A stretch of DNA of 64,000 nucleotides from Thermoanaerobacterium aotearoense (GTDB lineage Bacteria > Bacillota > Thermoanaerobacteria > Thermoanaerobacterales > Thermoanaerobacteraceae). The notes under the pieces are model-generated. The model saw nothing but the letters and a program-made list of their open reading frames with translations. It did no database searches and was not told the origin of the DNA. Both the position numbers and the translations under genes were made by a program. The stretch's first letter is position 1. Each line of letters begins with the position of its first letter. The stretch lies in the NCBI RefSeq assembly GCF_009905255.1, contig NZ_CP047602.1, positions 1,471,001 through 1,535,000 of the forward strand. The letters run 5' to 3'. Below, in pieces: positions 28,398 through 36,490 of this stretch.

Positions 28398-29600
28398 CTA
28401 TTTTATACTCTTTACAATCTTTTCAGTATCTTTAGCAATCATGTATTCTTCATTAGTAGGCACAACCATCACGCTAACTTTTGAATTCGGCGTAGATATA
28501 ATAGTTTCTTTTCCTCTGACTTTATTTTTTTCTTTATCCAAGCTGAACCCTAAAAACTCTAATCCATCAAGTATAAATTCTCGTATCTCAGGACCATTTT
28601 CACCAACACCTGCTGTAAATACAATGACATCGACGCCTCCCATAGCTGCTGCATAAGCGCCAATCGTCTTCTTTACTCGATATGCAAACACATTTAAAGC
28701 CAACTGAGCTCTTTCATCTCCATTTTTAAAGGCGGCATCTTCTAAGTCTCTAAAATCGCTGCTTATTCCTGAAATACCGTAAACACCAGATTTTTTATTT
28801 AATATATTTACTACTTCTTCAGCGCTTATATTTTCTTTTTCCATAAGATACGAAATGATGGATGGGTCTATGCTTCCAGATCGTGTACCCATAGCCAAAC
28901 CTTCTAATGGTGTAAATCCCATGCTTGTGTCAATTGATTTACCATATTTGACAGCAGCAATGCTGGAGCCATTTCCAAGATGACAAGTTATGATTTTCAA
29001 ATCTTCAATAGGTTTATTCAAAATCTCTGCAGCCCTATTTGAAACATATTTATGCGATGTGCCATGAAATCCATATCTTCTAATCCTGTACTTTGTGTAG
29101 TATTCATAAGGTATTGGATAAAGATATGCATAATCAGGCATTGTCTGATGAAAGGCTGTATCAAATACCGCCACCATTGGAACGTTTGGCATGATTTGCT
29201 GGCAAGCTTTAATTCCTTCTATATTAGCAGGATTGTGCAGTGGAGCTAATTCTATGCAATCTGTTATCGCTTTTAACACTTCATCATTTATGAGAACTGA
29301 TGATGTAAAAGATTCTCCTCCGTGAACAACTCTATGTCCTACAGCATCTATCTCAGACATATCTTTTATAACGCCGTAGTCACTGTTTACCAAAGCATCT
29401 AAAACCAATTTTATTGCGTCTTTGTGATCTTTCATGTCTTTTTTTATCTTGATTTTTTCTCCGTTAGCATTATGTGTCAACATGGAATCATTTATGCCGA
29501 TTCTTTCAGCAAGGCCTTTTGCCAACACATTTCCATCAGTTGATTCAATCAGTTGATATTTTAGCGAAGAACTTCCGCAATTAATAACCAGTATTTTCAT
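28398..29600 (-). CDS. ackA: Acetate kinase
   Basis: Converts acetyl phosphate and ADP to acetate and ATP, the last step of acetate fermentation. The N terminus [15 protein letters not shown] and later [26 protein letters not shown] and [10 protein letters not shown] match the ASKHA fold. The length is 400 aa from ATG 29600; an ATG three codons earlier touches the GGAGG site and is less likely. It lies 26 bases after pta, so the pair forms one operon. Confidence 0.98.
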   Translation of the reverse strand: MKILVINCGSSSLKYQLIESTDGNVLAKGLAERIGINDSMLTHNANGEKIKIKKDMKDHKDAIKLVLDALVNSDYGVIKDMSEIDAVGHRVVHGGESFTSSVLINDEVLKAITDCIELAPLHNPANIEGIKACQQIMPNVPMVAVFDTAFHQTMPDYAYLYPIPYEYYTKYRIRRYGFHGTSHKYVSNRAAEILNKPIEDLKIITCHLGNGSSIAAVKYGKSIDTSMGFTPLEGLAMGTRSGSIDPSIISYLMEKENISAEEVVNILNKKSGVYGISGISSDFRDLEDAAFKNGDERAQLALNVFAYRVKKTIGAYAAAMGGVDVIVFTAGVGENGPEIREFILDGLEFLGFSLDKEKNKVRGKETIISTPNSKVSVMVVPTNEEYMIAKDTEKIVKSIK

Positions 29601-29626
29601 AATTTTCATCCTCCATACTTTACATT

Positions 29627-30613
29627 TTATTGAGCCTGCACAGCTGTTGTTGCTATTACGTCAACAATATCTCTATAGCTGCATCCTCTTGATAAATCAT
29701 TAACCGGTGCACCCATTCCTTGTGTTATAGGTCCAATTGCATTTGCCTTAGCTAACCTCTGTACAAGCTTATATCCTATATTACCAGCTTGTAAATCAGG
29801 GAATATAAGCACATTTGCACATCCCGCAACTTTGCTTCCCGGCGCTTTTAGCTCTGCAACTTCTTTAACAAGAGCAGCATCCAATTGCAATTCACCGTCG
29901 ATAGCAACATCTGGCATCAATTCTTTTGCTATCTCTGTCGCTTTTCTTACTTTATCTACTAATTCATGTGATGCACTACCTTTTGTAGAAAATGATAGCA
30001 TGGCAACTTTTGGTTCAAAGCCCAACAAATTCTTTGCAGTATTAGCAGATTGTACGGCAATAGAAGCAAGTTCTTCTGCATTAGGCGATGGGTTGACCGC
30101 ACAATCAGCAAACAAGAATACACCATTTTCACCATATTCACAATTAGGCACTTCCATTATAAAAAAGCTTGATACTATCTTTGCTCCTGGAGCCGTTTTA
30201 ATTATCTGAAATGCAGGTCTTAATAAATCTGCAGTAGCATGAATAGCGCCAGATACCAATCCATCAGCATAACCTTCTTTAACCATCATACATCCAAAAT
30301 AGATATTATCCTTGATTGTTTCTCTGGCTTTTTCCAACGTGATTCCTTTGTTCTTCCTTAACTCATAGAAATCATTAGCATACCTATCAAACATTTCAGA
30401 CTTTACAGGGTCAATGATTTCAGCTTTGGATATGTCCAAGTCTTTTGCAGCATTTCTTATCTCATCTTCATTTCCAAGAAGCACTAAATCTGCAATCCCT
30501 TCTTTTAAAACTATTTCAGCAGCTTTTAATGTCCTGGGTTCTGCACCTTCTGGCAGAACAATTTTCTTTTTATCGCTTTTAGCTTTTTCAATGATGTTTT
30601 GAATAATGCTCAT
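29627..30613 (-). CDS. pta: Phosphate acetyltransferase
   Basis: Converts acetyl-CoA and phosphate to acetyl phosphate. It is the short, single-domain form of 328 aa, with [14 protein letters not shown] at the N terminus and [38 protein letters not shown] and [16 protein letters not shown] toward the C terminus. The start is ATG 30613 after GGAAGGGA; longer in-frame versions lack homology. With ackA it gives one ATP per acetyl-CoA and supports a fermentative anaerobe. Confidence 0.97.
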   Translation of the reverse strand: MSIIQNIIEKAKSDKKKIVLPEGAEPRTLKAAEIVLKEGIADLVLLGNEDEIRNAAKDLDISKAEIIDPVKSEMFDRYANDFYELRKNKGITLEKARETIKDNIYFGCMMVKEGYADGLVSGAIHATADLLRPAFQIIKTAPGAKIVSSFFIMEVPNCEYGENGVFLFADCAVNPSPNAEELASIAVQSANTAKNLLGFEPKVAMLSFSTKGSASHELVDKVRKATEIAKELMPDVAIDGELQLDAALVKEVAELKAPGSKVAGCANVLIFPDLQAGNIGYKLVQRLAKANAIGPITQGMGAPVNDLSRGCSYRDIVDVIATTAVQAQ

Positions 30614-30687
30614 AAGATCGTCCCTTCCTTTAAAATATTTATTTTTATACATTCCTCTTACTAAGAAGAAATATATTGTATACACAT

Positions 30688-30716
30688 TTTACATTTTAAC
30701 ATATTTTTTATAAAAT
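30688..30716 (+). promoter_or_regulatory. Predicted sigma-A promoter of tmcAL, overlapping the pta promoter region
   Basis: TTTACA, 17 bases and TAAAAT on the plus strand, about 32 bases before the ribosome site of tmcAL. On the opposite strand a TAAAAT box (30693-30698) lies within the same segment and could serve pta, although its -35 is weak. Divergent transcription from overlapping boxes is therefore possible. Confidence 0.55.
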
Positions 30717-30755
30717 AATAAGTACAATTAATAATTTTTTAGAAAGGCGCATATT

Positions 30756-31958
30756 ATGAGCGTATTAGGTTTAATTGTAGAATACAATCCACTTCACAAT
30801 GGGCACGTATATCACATAAAAAAGTCTATGGAAATGACAAAAGCAGACTTTGTCGTAGCTGTAATGAGTGGCAATTTCGTACAGCGCGGCATTCCTTCTA
30901 TTATAGACAAATGGTCAAGAACAGAAGCAGCATTATTATCTGGAATAGATTTAGTAATTGAGCTTCCTACAATATACGCCGTTTCCACTGCAGAAAAATT
31001 TGCTTACGGTGCGATAAAACTACTTGATTCATTACGGATCGTTGATTACATATCGTTTGGAAGCGAACATGGCTCTATTGACGAATTATACCAAATATCA
31101 AAATTTCTTTTAGATGAACCAGAAGACTATAAAGCTCTTTTGAAAAATTATTTAAAAAGCGGCATCACATATGCAAAGGCACGTGAAGCAGCATTATCAA
31201 AATATTTTGGGAGAACCATCAACAATATTATCGGAAATCCAAATAACATACTTGGAATTGAATACGTAAAAAGCTTAATCAAGTTAAACAGCAATATTAG
31301 ACCTTTGACATTAAAAAGATTTGGGCCAGGATATAATTCTCTGGAAACAGTAGAATCTTTTGCAAGTGCTACATATCTTAGAAAGGTTATAAATGATAAA
31401 AACTATTCTGTATTAGAAAAATATATGCCACAATATTCTCTTGAAATTTTAAAAAAGTGCTTTGCAGAAGGTCATGGCCCCGTTACTTTAGACGATTTTG
31501 CTAAAATAGTGGTCTACCGTTTGAGAAATGATGCATCAGTAAAAGATGTTTTTGACGTTACAGAAGGCTTGGAAAACCGTATAAAAAAAGCCTCATCTCT
31601 CTACAATAATTTAAGCGATATAATCGGCTACATCAAAACTAAAAGGTATACCGAAAGCAGAATTAGGCGAATAATGATGCACGTTTTATTGGATATTGAT
31701 TCAAGCATTTATTTGAAATTTGATGGGCCAAATTACATCAGAATATTAGGCGCAACTATAAAAGGTTTAGAACTTTTAAAAGAAATTAAAAATAGATCAA
31801 ATATGCCAATTATTACTAAAGTTTCTGAATATAAAAAAATCTTGTCTAACGCAGAAATGTTTGAAATAGATTTAAAAGCCACCGATATATATACGCTTGC
31901 ATATACAAACGAACCAGTTTCAGGATTGGATTTTACTAAAAAGTTTATAGTAAAATAA
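30756..31958 (+). CDS. tmcAL: tRNA(Met) cytidine acetate ligase (TmcAL/YlbM)
   Basis: Makes N4-acetylcytidine at the wobble position of elongator tRNA-Met using acetate and ATP. The nucleotidyltransferase-like core shows GLIVEYNPLHNGHVYH with the HxGH motif, and MSGNFVQRG. The length is 400 aa. The ATG follows AGAAAGG. It sits back to back with pta-ackA, whose pathway releases the acetate this enzyme uses; the adjacency may be only positional. Confidence 0.93.
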   Translation: MSVLGLIVEYNPLHNGHVYHIKKSMEMTKADFVVAVMSGNFVQRGIPSIIDKWSRTEAALLSGIDLVIELPTIYAVSTAEKFAYGAIKLLDSLRIVDYISFGSEHGSIDELYQISKFLLDEPEDYKALLKNYLKSGITYAKAREAALSKYFGRTINNIIGNPNNILGIEYVKSLIKLNSNIRPLTLKRFGPGYNSLETVESFASATYLRKVINDKNYSVLEKYMPQYSLEILKKCFAEGHGPVTLDDFAKIVVYRLRNDASVKDVFDVTEGLENRIKKASSLYNNLSDIIGYIKTKRYTESRIRRIMMHVLLDIDSSIYLKFDGPNYIRILGATIKGLELLKEIKNRSNMPIITKVSEYKKILSNAEMFEIDLKATDIYTLAYTNEPVSGLDFTKKFIVK

Positions 31959-32019
31959 TCATTTTATTTCCCCCTCTTTAATAAAAATATACTATGGAAA
32001 CTTCAAAGGGGGAACAACA

Positions 32020-33183
32020 TTGAAAGAGGATAAAACAAAAGCTTTATCAATTGTATTTGTCTTAGTTCTCGTTATTTCAATTATCATATTCCCAAAAAAT
32101 TCGCTTGCTGCTGCAAAATCAGGAATCAACCTATGGCTTTTTACAGTATTCCCAGCGTTACTTCCTTTTTTCATCGGATCTGAAATGCTGGTACGATTAG
32201 GATTCGTCAAAATGCTTGGTAAATTTTTAGAGCCTATAATGCGGCCAATATTCAATGTTTCTGGCAACGGTGGCTTTGCAATGGCTGTTGGGTACACATC
32301 TGGGTATCCTGTTGGTGCGCAAATAATAAAAAGATTGTGGGAAGAAAAACTTTTAAACACAGCCGAAGCTGAAAGGCTAATGACGTTTTGCAATAATTCT
32401 GGGCCACTGTTTATGTTAGGCGTAGTCGCCATGGGAATGTTTAATAACTCTACAATTGGTTATATAATAATGGTGTCAAACTATTTAGCAGCAATTACTA
32501 CTGGTATAATTTTTAGAAACTACAATATCAAAGAGAAAAATTTAAAAGATTCAGAATACCATAATATTCCCAAAAGCAATTCCGATGATTTAACAGCTAA
32601 TTTTGGAGAAGTTTTGGGAAGCGCAGTTAAAAGCTCCATGAACACAATAATCATGATAGGCGGATATATTATAACATTCTCAGTTTTAATAGAATTTCTA
32701 AAAGTATACGGTTTAATAAACGCTATAGAAAAGATTATCGCACCAATATTTGCGGCAGTTGGTTTTAACAAAAATTTGATTGCTGGATATTTAAGCGGCT
32801 TAATGGAAATCACGATAGGCTCAAATATGATTAGCCAAGCAACAGCACCATTATACCAAAAAGTCATACTAATAAGTTCAATTTTAGCATGGGGTGGCCT
32901 ATCAACGCATGGGCAAGTAATAGGTGTCATTAATAGTACAAAGATAAATTACTTGCCGTATTTAATTGCAAAAGCTATTCATAGCGTTTTTGCTGCATTG
33001 TTTTCCTTTGTCTTTATGAAATTTATAAGCATTGACAACGTAGCAGTTTCAGAAGCTTTTTATCAAGGAAACGTAAAAAATATGGTAAGCATATTTGAAA
33101 TGTCCTCCCTCATGTTTTTGATTTCGCTTTTATCTGTTATTTTTCTCGTCATCATAACTTCCATGACAAATAAAGAGGCATGA
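32020..33183 (+). CDS. ylbJ: YlbJ sporulation integral membrane protein
   Basis: A 387-aa polytopic membrane protein with a nucleoside-transporter-like (Gate) fold, about eight hydrophobic segments. The block SGYPVGAQIIKRLWEE is conserved in YlbJ. In Bacillus ylbJ is a sigma-E gene needed for spore formation. It starts at TTG 32020, five bases after AAAGGGGG. That ribosome site can pair with an upstream CCCCC tract at 31970-31974. The gene ends in a hairpin shared with the convergent gene at 33184. Confidence 0.9.
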   Translation: MKEDKTKALSIVFVLVLVISIIIFPKNSLAAAKSGINLWLFTVFPALLPFFIGSEMLVRLGFVKMLGKFLEPIMRPIFNVSGNGGFAMAVGYTSGYPVGAQIIKRLWEEKLLNTAEAERLMTFCNNSGPLFMLGVVAMGMFNNSTIGYIIMVSNYLAAITTGIIFRNYNIKEKNLKDSEYHNIPKSNSDDLTANFGEVLGSAVKSSMNTIIMIGGYIITFSVLIEFLKVYGLINAIEKIIAPIFAAVGFNKNLIAGYLSGLMEITIGSNMISQATAPLYQKVILISSILAWGGLSTHGQVIGVINSTKINYLPYLIAKAIHSVFAALFSFVFMKFISIDNVAVSEAFYQGNVKNMVSIFEMSSLMFLISLLSVIFLVIITSMTNKEA

Positions 33184-33199
33184 TTATTTAATGCCTCTT
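33173..33199. terminator. Bidirectional hairpin spanning two convergent stop codons
   Basis: AAGAGGCAT (33173-33181) and ATGCCTCTT (33191-33199) are perfect complements around a nine-base loop. The ylbJ stop (33181-33183) and the stop of the minus-strand gene (33184-33186) both fall inside it. The U-tract is short on either side, so efficiency may be modest. Confidence 0.65.
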
Positions 33200-33648
33200 A
33201 ATTCATTCCTATTATTTTTTATCGTATTTAATAATTCTGAAACATTTTTCTCCAGTTTAGCTAATAATTCGTCAGCATAATCTTTACTTCCAAGTCTTAT
33301 TTCTTTTGCGTTAGTCTGCGCTTGAGCTATTATTTCTGCTGCTTTTTTTTCGGCTTTTTTAACAATTTCATTTTCATTTACCATTTGATTAATTCTCTGC
33401 TCGGCTTCCTTTAAAATCGTTTCAGCATCTTGTTGAGCTTCTATCAATATCTTTTGCCTTTCTTGTTTTATCCACTCTGCTTTTTTTAATTCATCAGGCA
33501 GCTTAATCCTGATTTGCTTTATAATTTCTAAAATTTCATCCTTATTTATCAGTGTTTTTTGCGATAGTGGTATAGTAGAACTTTTCTCAATGTAATCTTC
33601 CAATGAATCCAACAATTCTAATACTTCTAAATTATCAGCCACTTCCAA
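33184..33648 (-). CDS. Coiled-coil protein of unknown function
   Basis: A 154-aa, charged, almost wholly helical protein. The middle (about residues 65-125: ERQKILIEAQQDAETILKEA and onward) resembles the peripheral-stalk subunits of ATP synthases and DivIVA-like proteins, which share this composition without being orthologous. There is no membrane segment or signal peptide. It starts at TTG 33648 after GGGGG and follows coaD by 12 bases. Similar proteins are often named only 'ATPase' in Clostridia. I cannot give a function. Confidence 0.8.
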   Translation of the reverse strand: MEVADNLEVLELLDSLEDYIEKSSTIPLSQKTLINKDEILEIIKQIRIKLPDELKKAEWIKQERQKILIEAQQDAETILKEAEQRINQMVNENEIVKKAEKKAAEIIAQAQTNAKEIRLGSKDYADELLAKLEKNVSELLNTIKNNRNELRGIK

Positions 33649-33660
33649 TGAAATGCCCCC

Positions 33661-34140
33661 TTAATCTTTAAGTTTTTGTGATATCTTTTCAATCACTGAA
33701 TCTGGAACAAGATCCGATAAGCACCCCCCAAACCTTGCTACTTCCTTAACTATGCTGGAGCTTAAATATTCATATTTGTTGCTTGTCATAAAAAATATGG
33801 TTTCAACTTCAGGATTTAGCTTTTTGTTTATCAAAGCCATCTGAAATTCATATTCAAAATCCGAAACCATTCGCAGCCCCTTCACAATAATTTTTGAATT
33901 GACCTTTTCCAAATATTCTATAAGCAATCCAGAAAAACTATCAATTTCAACATTTTCTATTTCTGCAGTTGCGTCTTTCAGCATTTCCACCCGTTCCTCC
34001 AATGAAAACATAGGTGTTTTAGATGGATTGACAAGGACTGCCACAATTAATTTATCGAAAACTCTTGCTGCTCTTTTAATTACATCTAAATGTCCATTTG
34101 TAACAGGATCAAAACTGCCTGGATATACTGCTATATTCAT
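33661..34140 (-). CDS. coaD: Phosphopantetheine adenylyltransferase
   Basis: Fourth step of coenzyme A synthesis. [19 protein letters not shown] holds the TxGH nucleotidyl-transfer motif, and [15 protein letters not shown] is the C-terminal signature. The length is 159 aa. Its start lies 32 bases inside the end of rsmD, with AGGAGG just upstream, so translation of the two is coupled. coaBC elsewhere in the window supplies the preceding steps. Confidence 0.97.
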   Translation of the reverse strand: MNIAVYPGSFDPVTNGHLDVIKRAARVFDKLIVAVLVNPSKTPMFSLEERVEMLKDATAEIENVEIDSFSGLLIEYLEKVNSKIIVKGLRMVSDFEYEFQMALINKKLNPEVETIFFMTSNKYEYLSSSIVKEVARFGGCLSDLVPDSVIEKISQKLKD

Positions 34141-34693
34141 CTGTTGCCTCCTTAAAAAATGTTAATATCGTTTCTCCATATTTTTTCATCCTAAATTTTT
34201 GCAATTTGCCGTATTTATCTTCTAAAAAGTCATTTTTATGGTGTTCAACAATTGCGTAACCATCAGCATTCAATAGCTCATATTCACTTATTTTATTTAA
34301 CGGTTCCACATATAAATTATTGTAATACGGCGGATCAATGTATATAATATCAAACTTAATATTATTCTTACTAAAATAATCCAAAGCATGTAACGCGTCC
34401 ATATGCAAAACAACTGCATTGTCAATAGAACCAAGCAATTTTACATTGTCATATATGTATTTAATATTATTATATACTTTTTCTACAAAGTAGCAAATAT
34501 TAGCTCCTCTACTTAATGCTTCAATACCTACACTGCCTGTACCAGAAAATAAATCTAAAAATGTCGCTTCATAAATATCAATGCCTATTATATTGAAAAG
34601 CGATTCTTTAACCATGTCTGACGTTGGTCTAATTGCCTTCCCAGGTGGGCATTTTAATTTTCTGCCTTTAGCTATACCAGATATAACCCTCAA
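34109..34693 (-). CDS. rsmD: 16S rRNA (guanine966-N2)-methyltransferase RsmD
   Basis: Rossmann-fold methyltransferase that modifies G966 (E. coli numbering) in 16S rRNA. The SAM-binding region is [20 protein letters not shown] and the catalytic motif is DPPY. I start at TTG 34693 ([18 protein letters not shown]), seven bases after GGAGG, giving 194 aa. The rsmD-coaD pairing is conserved in Firmicutes. Confidence 0.94.
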   Translation of the reverse strand: MRVISGIAKGRKLKCPPGKAIRPTSDMVKESLFNIIGIDIYEATFLDLFSGTGSVGIEALSRGANICYFVEKVYNNIKYIYDNVKLLGSIDNAVVLHMDALHALDYFSKNNIKFDIIYIDPPYYNNLYVEPLNKISEYELLNADGYAIVEHHKNDFLEDKYGKLQKFRMKKYGETILTFFKEATDEYSSISRQF

Positions 34694-34716
34694 AATCACA
34701 CCTCCAATACTAAAAT

Positions 34717-34745
34717 ATTTTAGCATATTTTATGATTAGATACAA
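34717..34745 (-). promoter_or_regulatory. Predicted sigma-A promoter of rsmD-coaD
   Basis: TTGTAT, 17 bases and TAAAAT on the minus strand. The start would be near 34710, leaving a leader of about 17 bases that holds the GGAGG site. The -35 box is imperfect. Confidence 0.5.
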
Positions 34746-34780
34746 AATTATGTATAAAACTTTTAAAACATGGCAAATAA

Positions 34781-34899
34781 TATACTTGGGAAACCAATTT
34801 CCCCAAAATTCTTCCTTCAATTTCTCCTCTCCCAATCCAGGTAGATTACTACCTGGATTAAATTAATTAAAAAGGGTAACCTCAATTGGCTACCCTTTT
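34781..34899 (+). other. Structured intergenic region, candidate small RNA
   Basis: The 180-base gap between rsmD and the first SASP gene has no credible ORF, but it is structured. On the plus strand: a possible -10 (TATACT, 34781-34786), a GGGAAA/TTTCCC hairpin (34788-34803), a pyrimidine run rich in CUUCC and CUCCU (34809-34833), a perfect 11-bp hairpin (34834-34859), and the terminator stem at 34870-34899, which can work in either direction. The -35 is poor. This could be a small RNA with an anti-Shine-Dalgarno loop, or just stacked hairpins. Confidence 0.25.
34870..34899. terminator. Terminator downstream of the first SASP gene
   Basis: Twelve-base arms, AAAAGGGTAACC and GGCTACCCTTTT, pair with one G-T wobble around a six-base loop, eight bases after the SASP stop codon at 34907. 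T-rich sequence follows on both strands, so it can act in either direction. Confidence 0.83.
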
Positions 34900-34906
34900 A
34901 ATTTAA

Positions 34907-35134
34907 TTACTTTAATGTTCCGTTATTAGCGATTTGGCTTTCAGCCATTTGGATCATTTTTCTTACCATGTGACCACCTACAGCGCCGCAATCACGGGAT
35001 GTAAGTGTGCCCCAATAACCATCGGCTGGAGGATTTATTCCAAGTTCGCTTGCTATTTCATATTTCCATTTGTTCATAGCTTGCTTAGCTTCTCTTACTA
35101 CAAGAGGGTTTTTTGTCTCTGAACCTGCTGCCAT
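34907..35134 (-). CDS. Alpha/beta-type small acid-soluble spore protein, copy 1
   Basis: A 75-aa DNA-coating protein of dormant spores. The GPR protease site lies in YEIASELG, where cleavage on germination follows the Glu. The DNA-binding C-terminal half is GYWGTLTSRDCGAVGGHMVRK. The start is ATG 35134 with GGAGGTGA; an ATG five codons earlier overlaps that site. A near-consensus sigma-G promoter lies upstream. It differs from the tandem copy at 35274 by five residues. Confidence 0.97.
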   Translation of the reverse strand: MAAGSETKNPLVVREAKQAMNKWKYEIASELGINPPADGYWGTLTSRDCGAVGGHMVRKMIQMAESQIANNGTLK

Positions 35135-35174
35135 TTTTATCACCTCCATTTAATGATTTCAATATTAATTTGCC
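34907..35174. repeat. Tandem duplication unit 1 (SASP gene plus leader)
   Basis: This segment is repeated nearly exactly at 35274-35541, an offset of 367 bases. Similarity covers the coding region, the ribosome site and about 40 bases upstream to the -10 element, then stops abruptly. The terminators of the two copies are unrelated in sequence. Confidence 0.9.
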
Positions 35175-35194
35175 ACATATTATTTTATATATTC
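35166..35194 (-). promoter_or_regulatory. Predicted sigma-G promoter of SASP copy 1
   Basis: On the minus strand GAATA is followed by 17 bases and CAAATTA. This fits the forespore sigma-G pattern (GHATR, about 17-18 bases, CATNNTA), except for one base in the -10. It lies about 30 bases upstream of the SASP ribosome site. Confidence 0.65.
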
Positions 35195-35246
35195 ATGTTA
35201 ATATTTTCTTATATATTATTGAGATATATTTCCAAAAATCTATTTA

Positions 35247-35272
35247 AAAAGATACCCTTGCGGGTATCTTTT
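35247..35272 (-). terminator. Rho-independent terminator of SASP copy 2
   Basis: AAAAGATACCC and GGGTATCTTTT pair perfectly around a four-base loop, directly after the stop codon at 35274. A short T-tract follows on the minus strand. Confidence 0.85.
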
Positions 35273-35273
35273 G

Positions 35274-35501
35274 TTATCTAAGTGTGCCTTTATTAGCGAT
35301 TTGGCTTTCAGCCATTTGGATCATCTTTTTTACCATTTGGCCACCTACAGCGCCGCAATCACGGGATGTAAGTGTGCCCCAATAACCATCGGCTGGAGGA
35401 TTTATTCCAAGTTCGCTTGCTATTTCATATTTCCATTTGCTCATAGCTTGCTTAGCTTCTCTTACTACAAGAGGGTTTTTTGTCTCTGAACCTGCTGCCA
35501 T
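35274..35501 (-). CDS. Alpha/beta-type small acid-soluble spore protein, copy 2
   Basis: A 75-aa paralogue of the gene at 34907, with the same GPR cleavage block YEIASELG and DNA-binding region. The substitutions relative to copy 1 are N to S near residue 20, H to Q, R to K, N to K near the end and a C-terminal Arg for Lys. It starts at ATG 35501 with GGAGGTGA. Its -10 region is identical to copy 1, but the -35 is weaker. It has its own terminator, so the two are separate transcription units. Confidence 0.97.
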   Translation of the reverse strand: MAAGSETKNPLVVREAKQAMSKWKYEIASELGINPPADGYWGTLTSRDCGAVGGQMVKKMIQMAESQIANKGTLR

Positions 35502-35541
35502 TTTTATCACCTCCATTTAATGATTTCAATATTAATTTGCC
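35274..35541. repeat. Tandem duplication unit 2 (SASP gene plus leader)
   Basis: Partner of 34907-35174. Both units carry identical sequence from the start codon through TTTGCC upstream, and most differences lie in the last 40 codons. Confidence 0.9.
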
Positions 35542-35561
35542 CAATAGTAACATCAATAAAC
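35533..35561 (-). promoter_or_regulatory. Possible weaker sigma-G promoter of SASP copy 2
   Basis: The -10 CAAATTA is shared with copy 1, but the -35 at the same 17-base spacing is GTTTA, four of five positions of GHATR. It lies just outside the duplicated block, so this half of the promoter was not copied. Confidence 0.45.
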
Positions 35562-35628
35562 TATAATTTATTTAGCAATTTTGTTTCGAGGTGACAAAAA
35601 TGGAGTTAAAACTTATTTAAAATAAAAA

Positions 35629-36471
35629 TTAATTAAATTCAAAAAATATTCCAACAGCAGACGGTCCAGCATGAACCCCAACTGTGCAACCGGCCCTGTT
35701 TTTAATGAAATTAGTTGCACCAAATTCGTTGCGAATTGCATTTTCAATTTCCAACATAAACTCTTCCCTGTCGGTATGCAAAAGCCCAATCTCTTTTTTT
35801 GTAAAATCAATTTTCGTATCTTTCATGTAATTTATAATCCATTTTATAGCATTTTTTCGACCTCTGACCTTGTCCTTTATTTCTAATTCACCATCATTAT
35901 TGACTAATATTGGCTTAATATTTAAAATACTTCCTAAAATTGCCTGTGTCTTTTTTAATCGTCCTCCTTTGTAAAGATAATCCAGCGAATCAAAAATCAT
36001 TGTATAACTAATCTTAGGTATCATATCTATTACTTTTGCAATTATCTCATCACTGGTGCTGCCATTGCATGCCATTTTTGCAGCTTCAATGACAATAAAT
36101 CCCTCACCTAAAGAAAAATTTTTAGAGTCAATCACGGTTATGTTTTGATTTTTTAAATTATCTTTAGCCAACAATGCCGACTGATATGTACCACTTAATT
36201 TTGATGACATTAAAATACAGATTATTTCATCATAACTTTTCAGCAAATCACTAAAAACATCCATAAATTCAATAGGTGATACTTGTGAAGTATTGGGCAT
36301 CTTCCCAGAATTTATCAAATCGTAAAATTCATCTTTTTTTATATCTACCCCGTCTTTATAATATATACCATCAATATCAACTGTCAGCGGTACAACATAT
36401 ATATCGTATAATTTTACAATATCATCTGGAATATCAGATACACTATCTGTCACTATGGCTATCTTTCCCAT
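35629..36471 (-). CDS. DegV family fatty-acid-binding protein (FakB-like)
   Basis: A 280-aa protein of the DegV family that holds a fatty acid for phosphorylation by the kinase FakA. It begins MGKIAIVTDSVSDIPDDIV, has MPNTSQVSPIEF in the lipid-pocket region, and ends with RAGCTVGVHAGPSAVGIFFE. It lies 19 bases after recG, and fakA lies directly before recG, so binder and kinase are probably on one transcript. Which fatty acids it prefers cannot be told from the sequence. Confidence 0.92.
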   Translation of the reverse strand: MGKIAIVTDSVSDIPDDIVKLYDIYVVPLTVDIDGIYYKDGVDIKKDEFYDLINSGKMPNTSQVSPIEFMDVFSDLLKSYDEIICILMSSKLSGTYQSALLAKDNLKNQNITVIDSKNFSLGEGFIVIEAAKMACNGSTSDEIIAKVIDMIPKISYTMIFDSLDYLYKGGRLKKTQAILGSILNIKPILVNNDGELEIKDKVRGRKNAIKWIINYMKDTKIDFTKKEIGLLHTDREEFMLEIENAIRNEFGATNFIKNRAGCTVGVHAGPSAVGIFFEFN

Positions 36472-36490
36472 TATCTTTTCCTCCCAGCAG

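Noticed and set aside
30693..30698. Firm pta promoter on the minus strand
   Set aside because: The TAAAAT box is present, but the -35 at 17 bases (TTATTA) is too poor to call without data.
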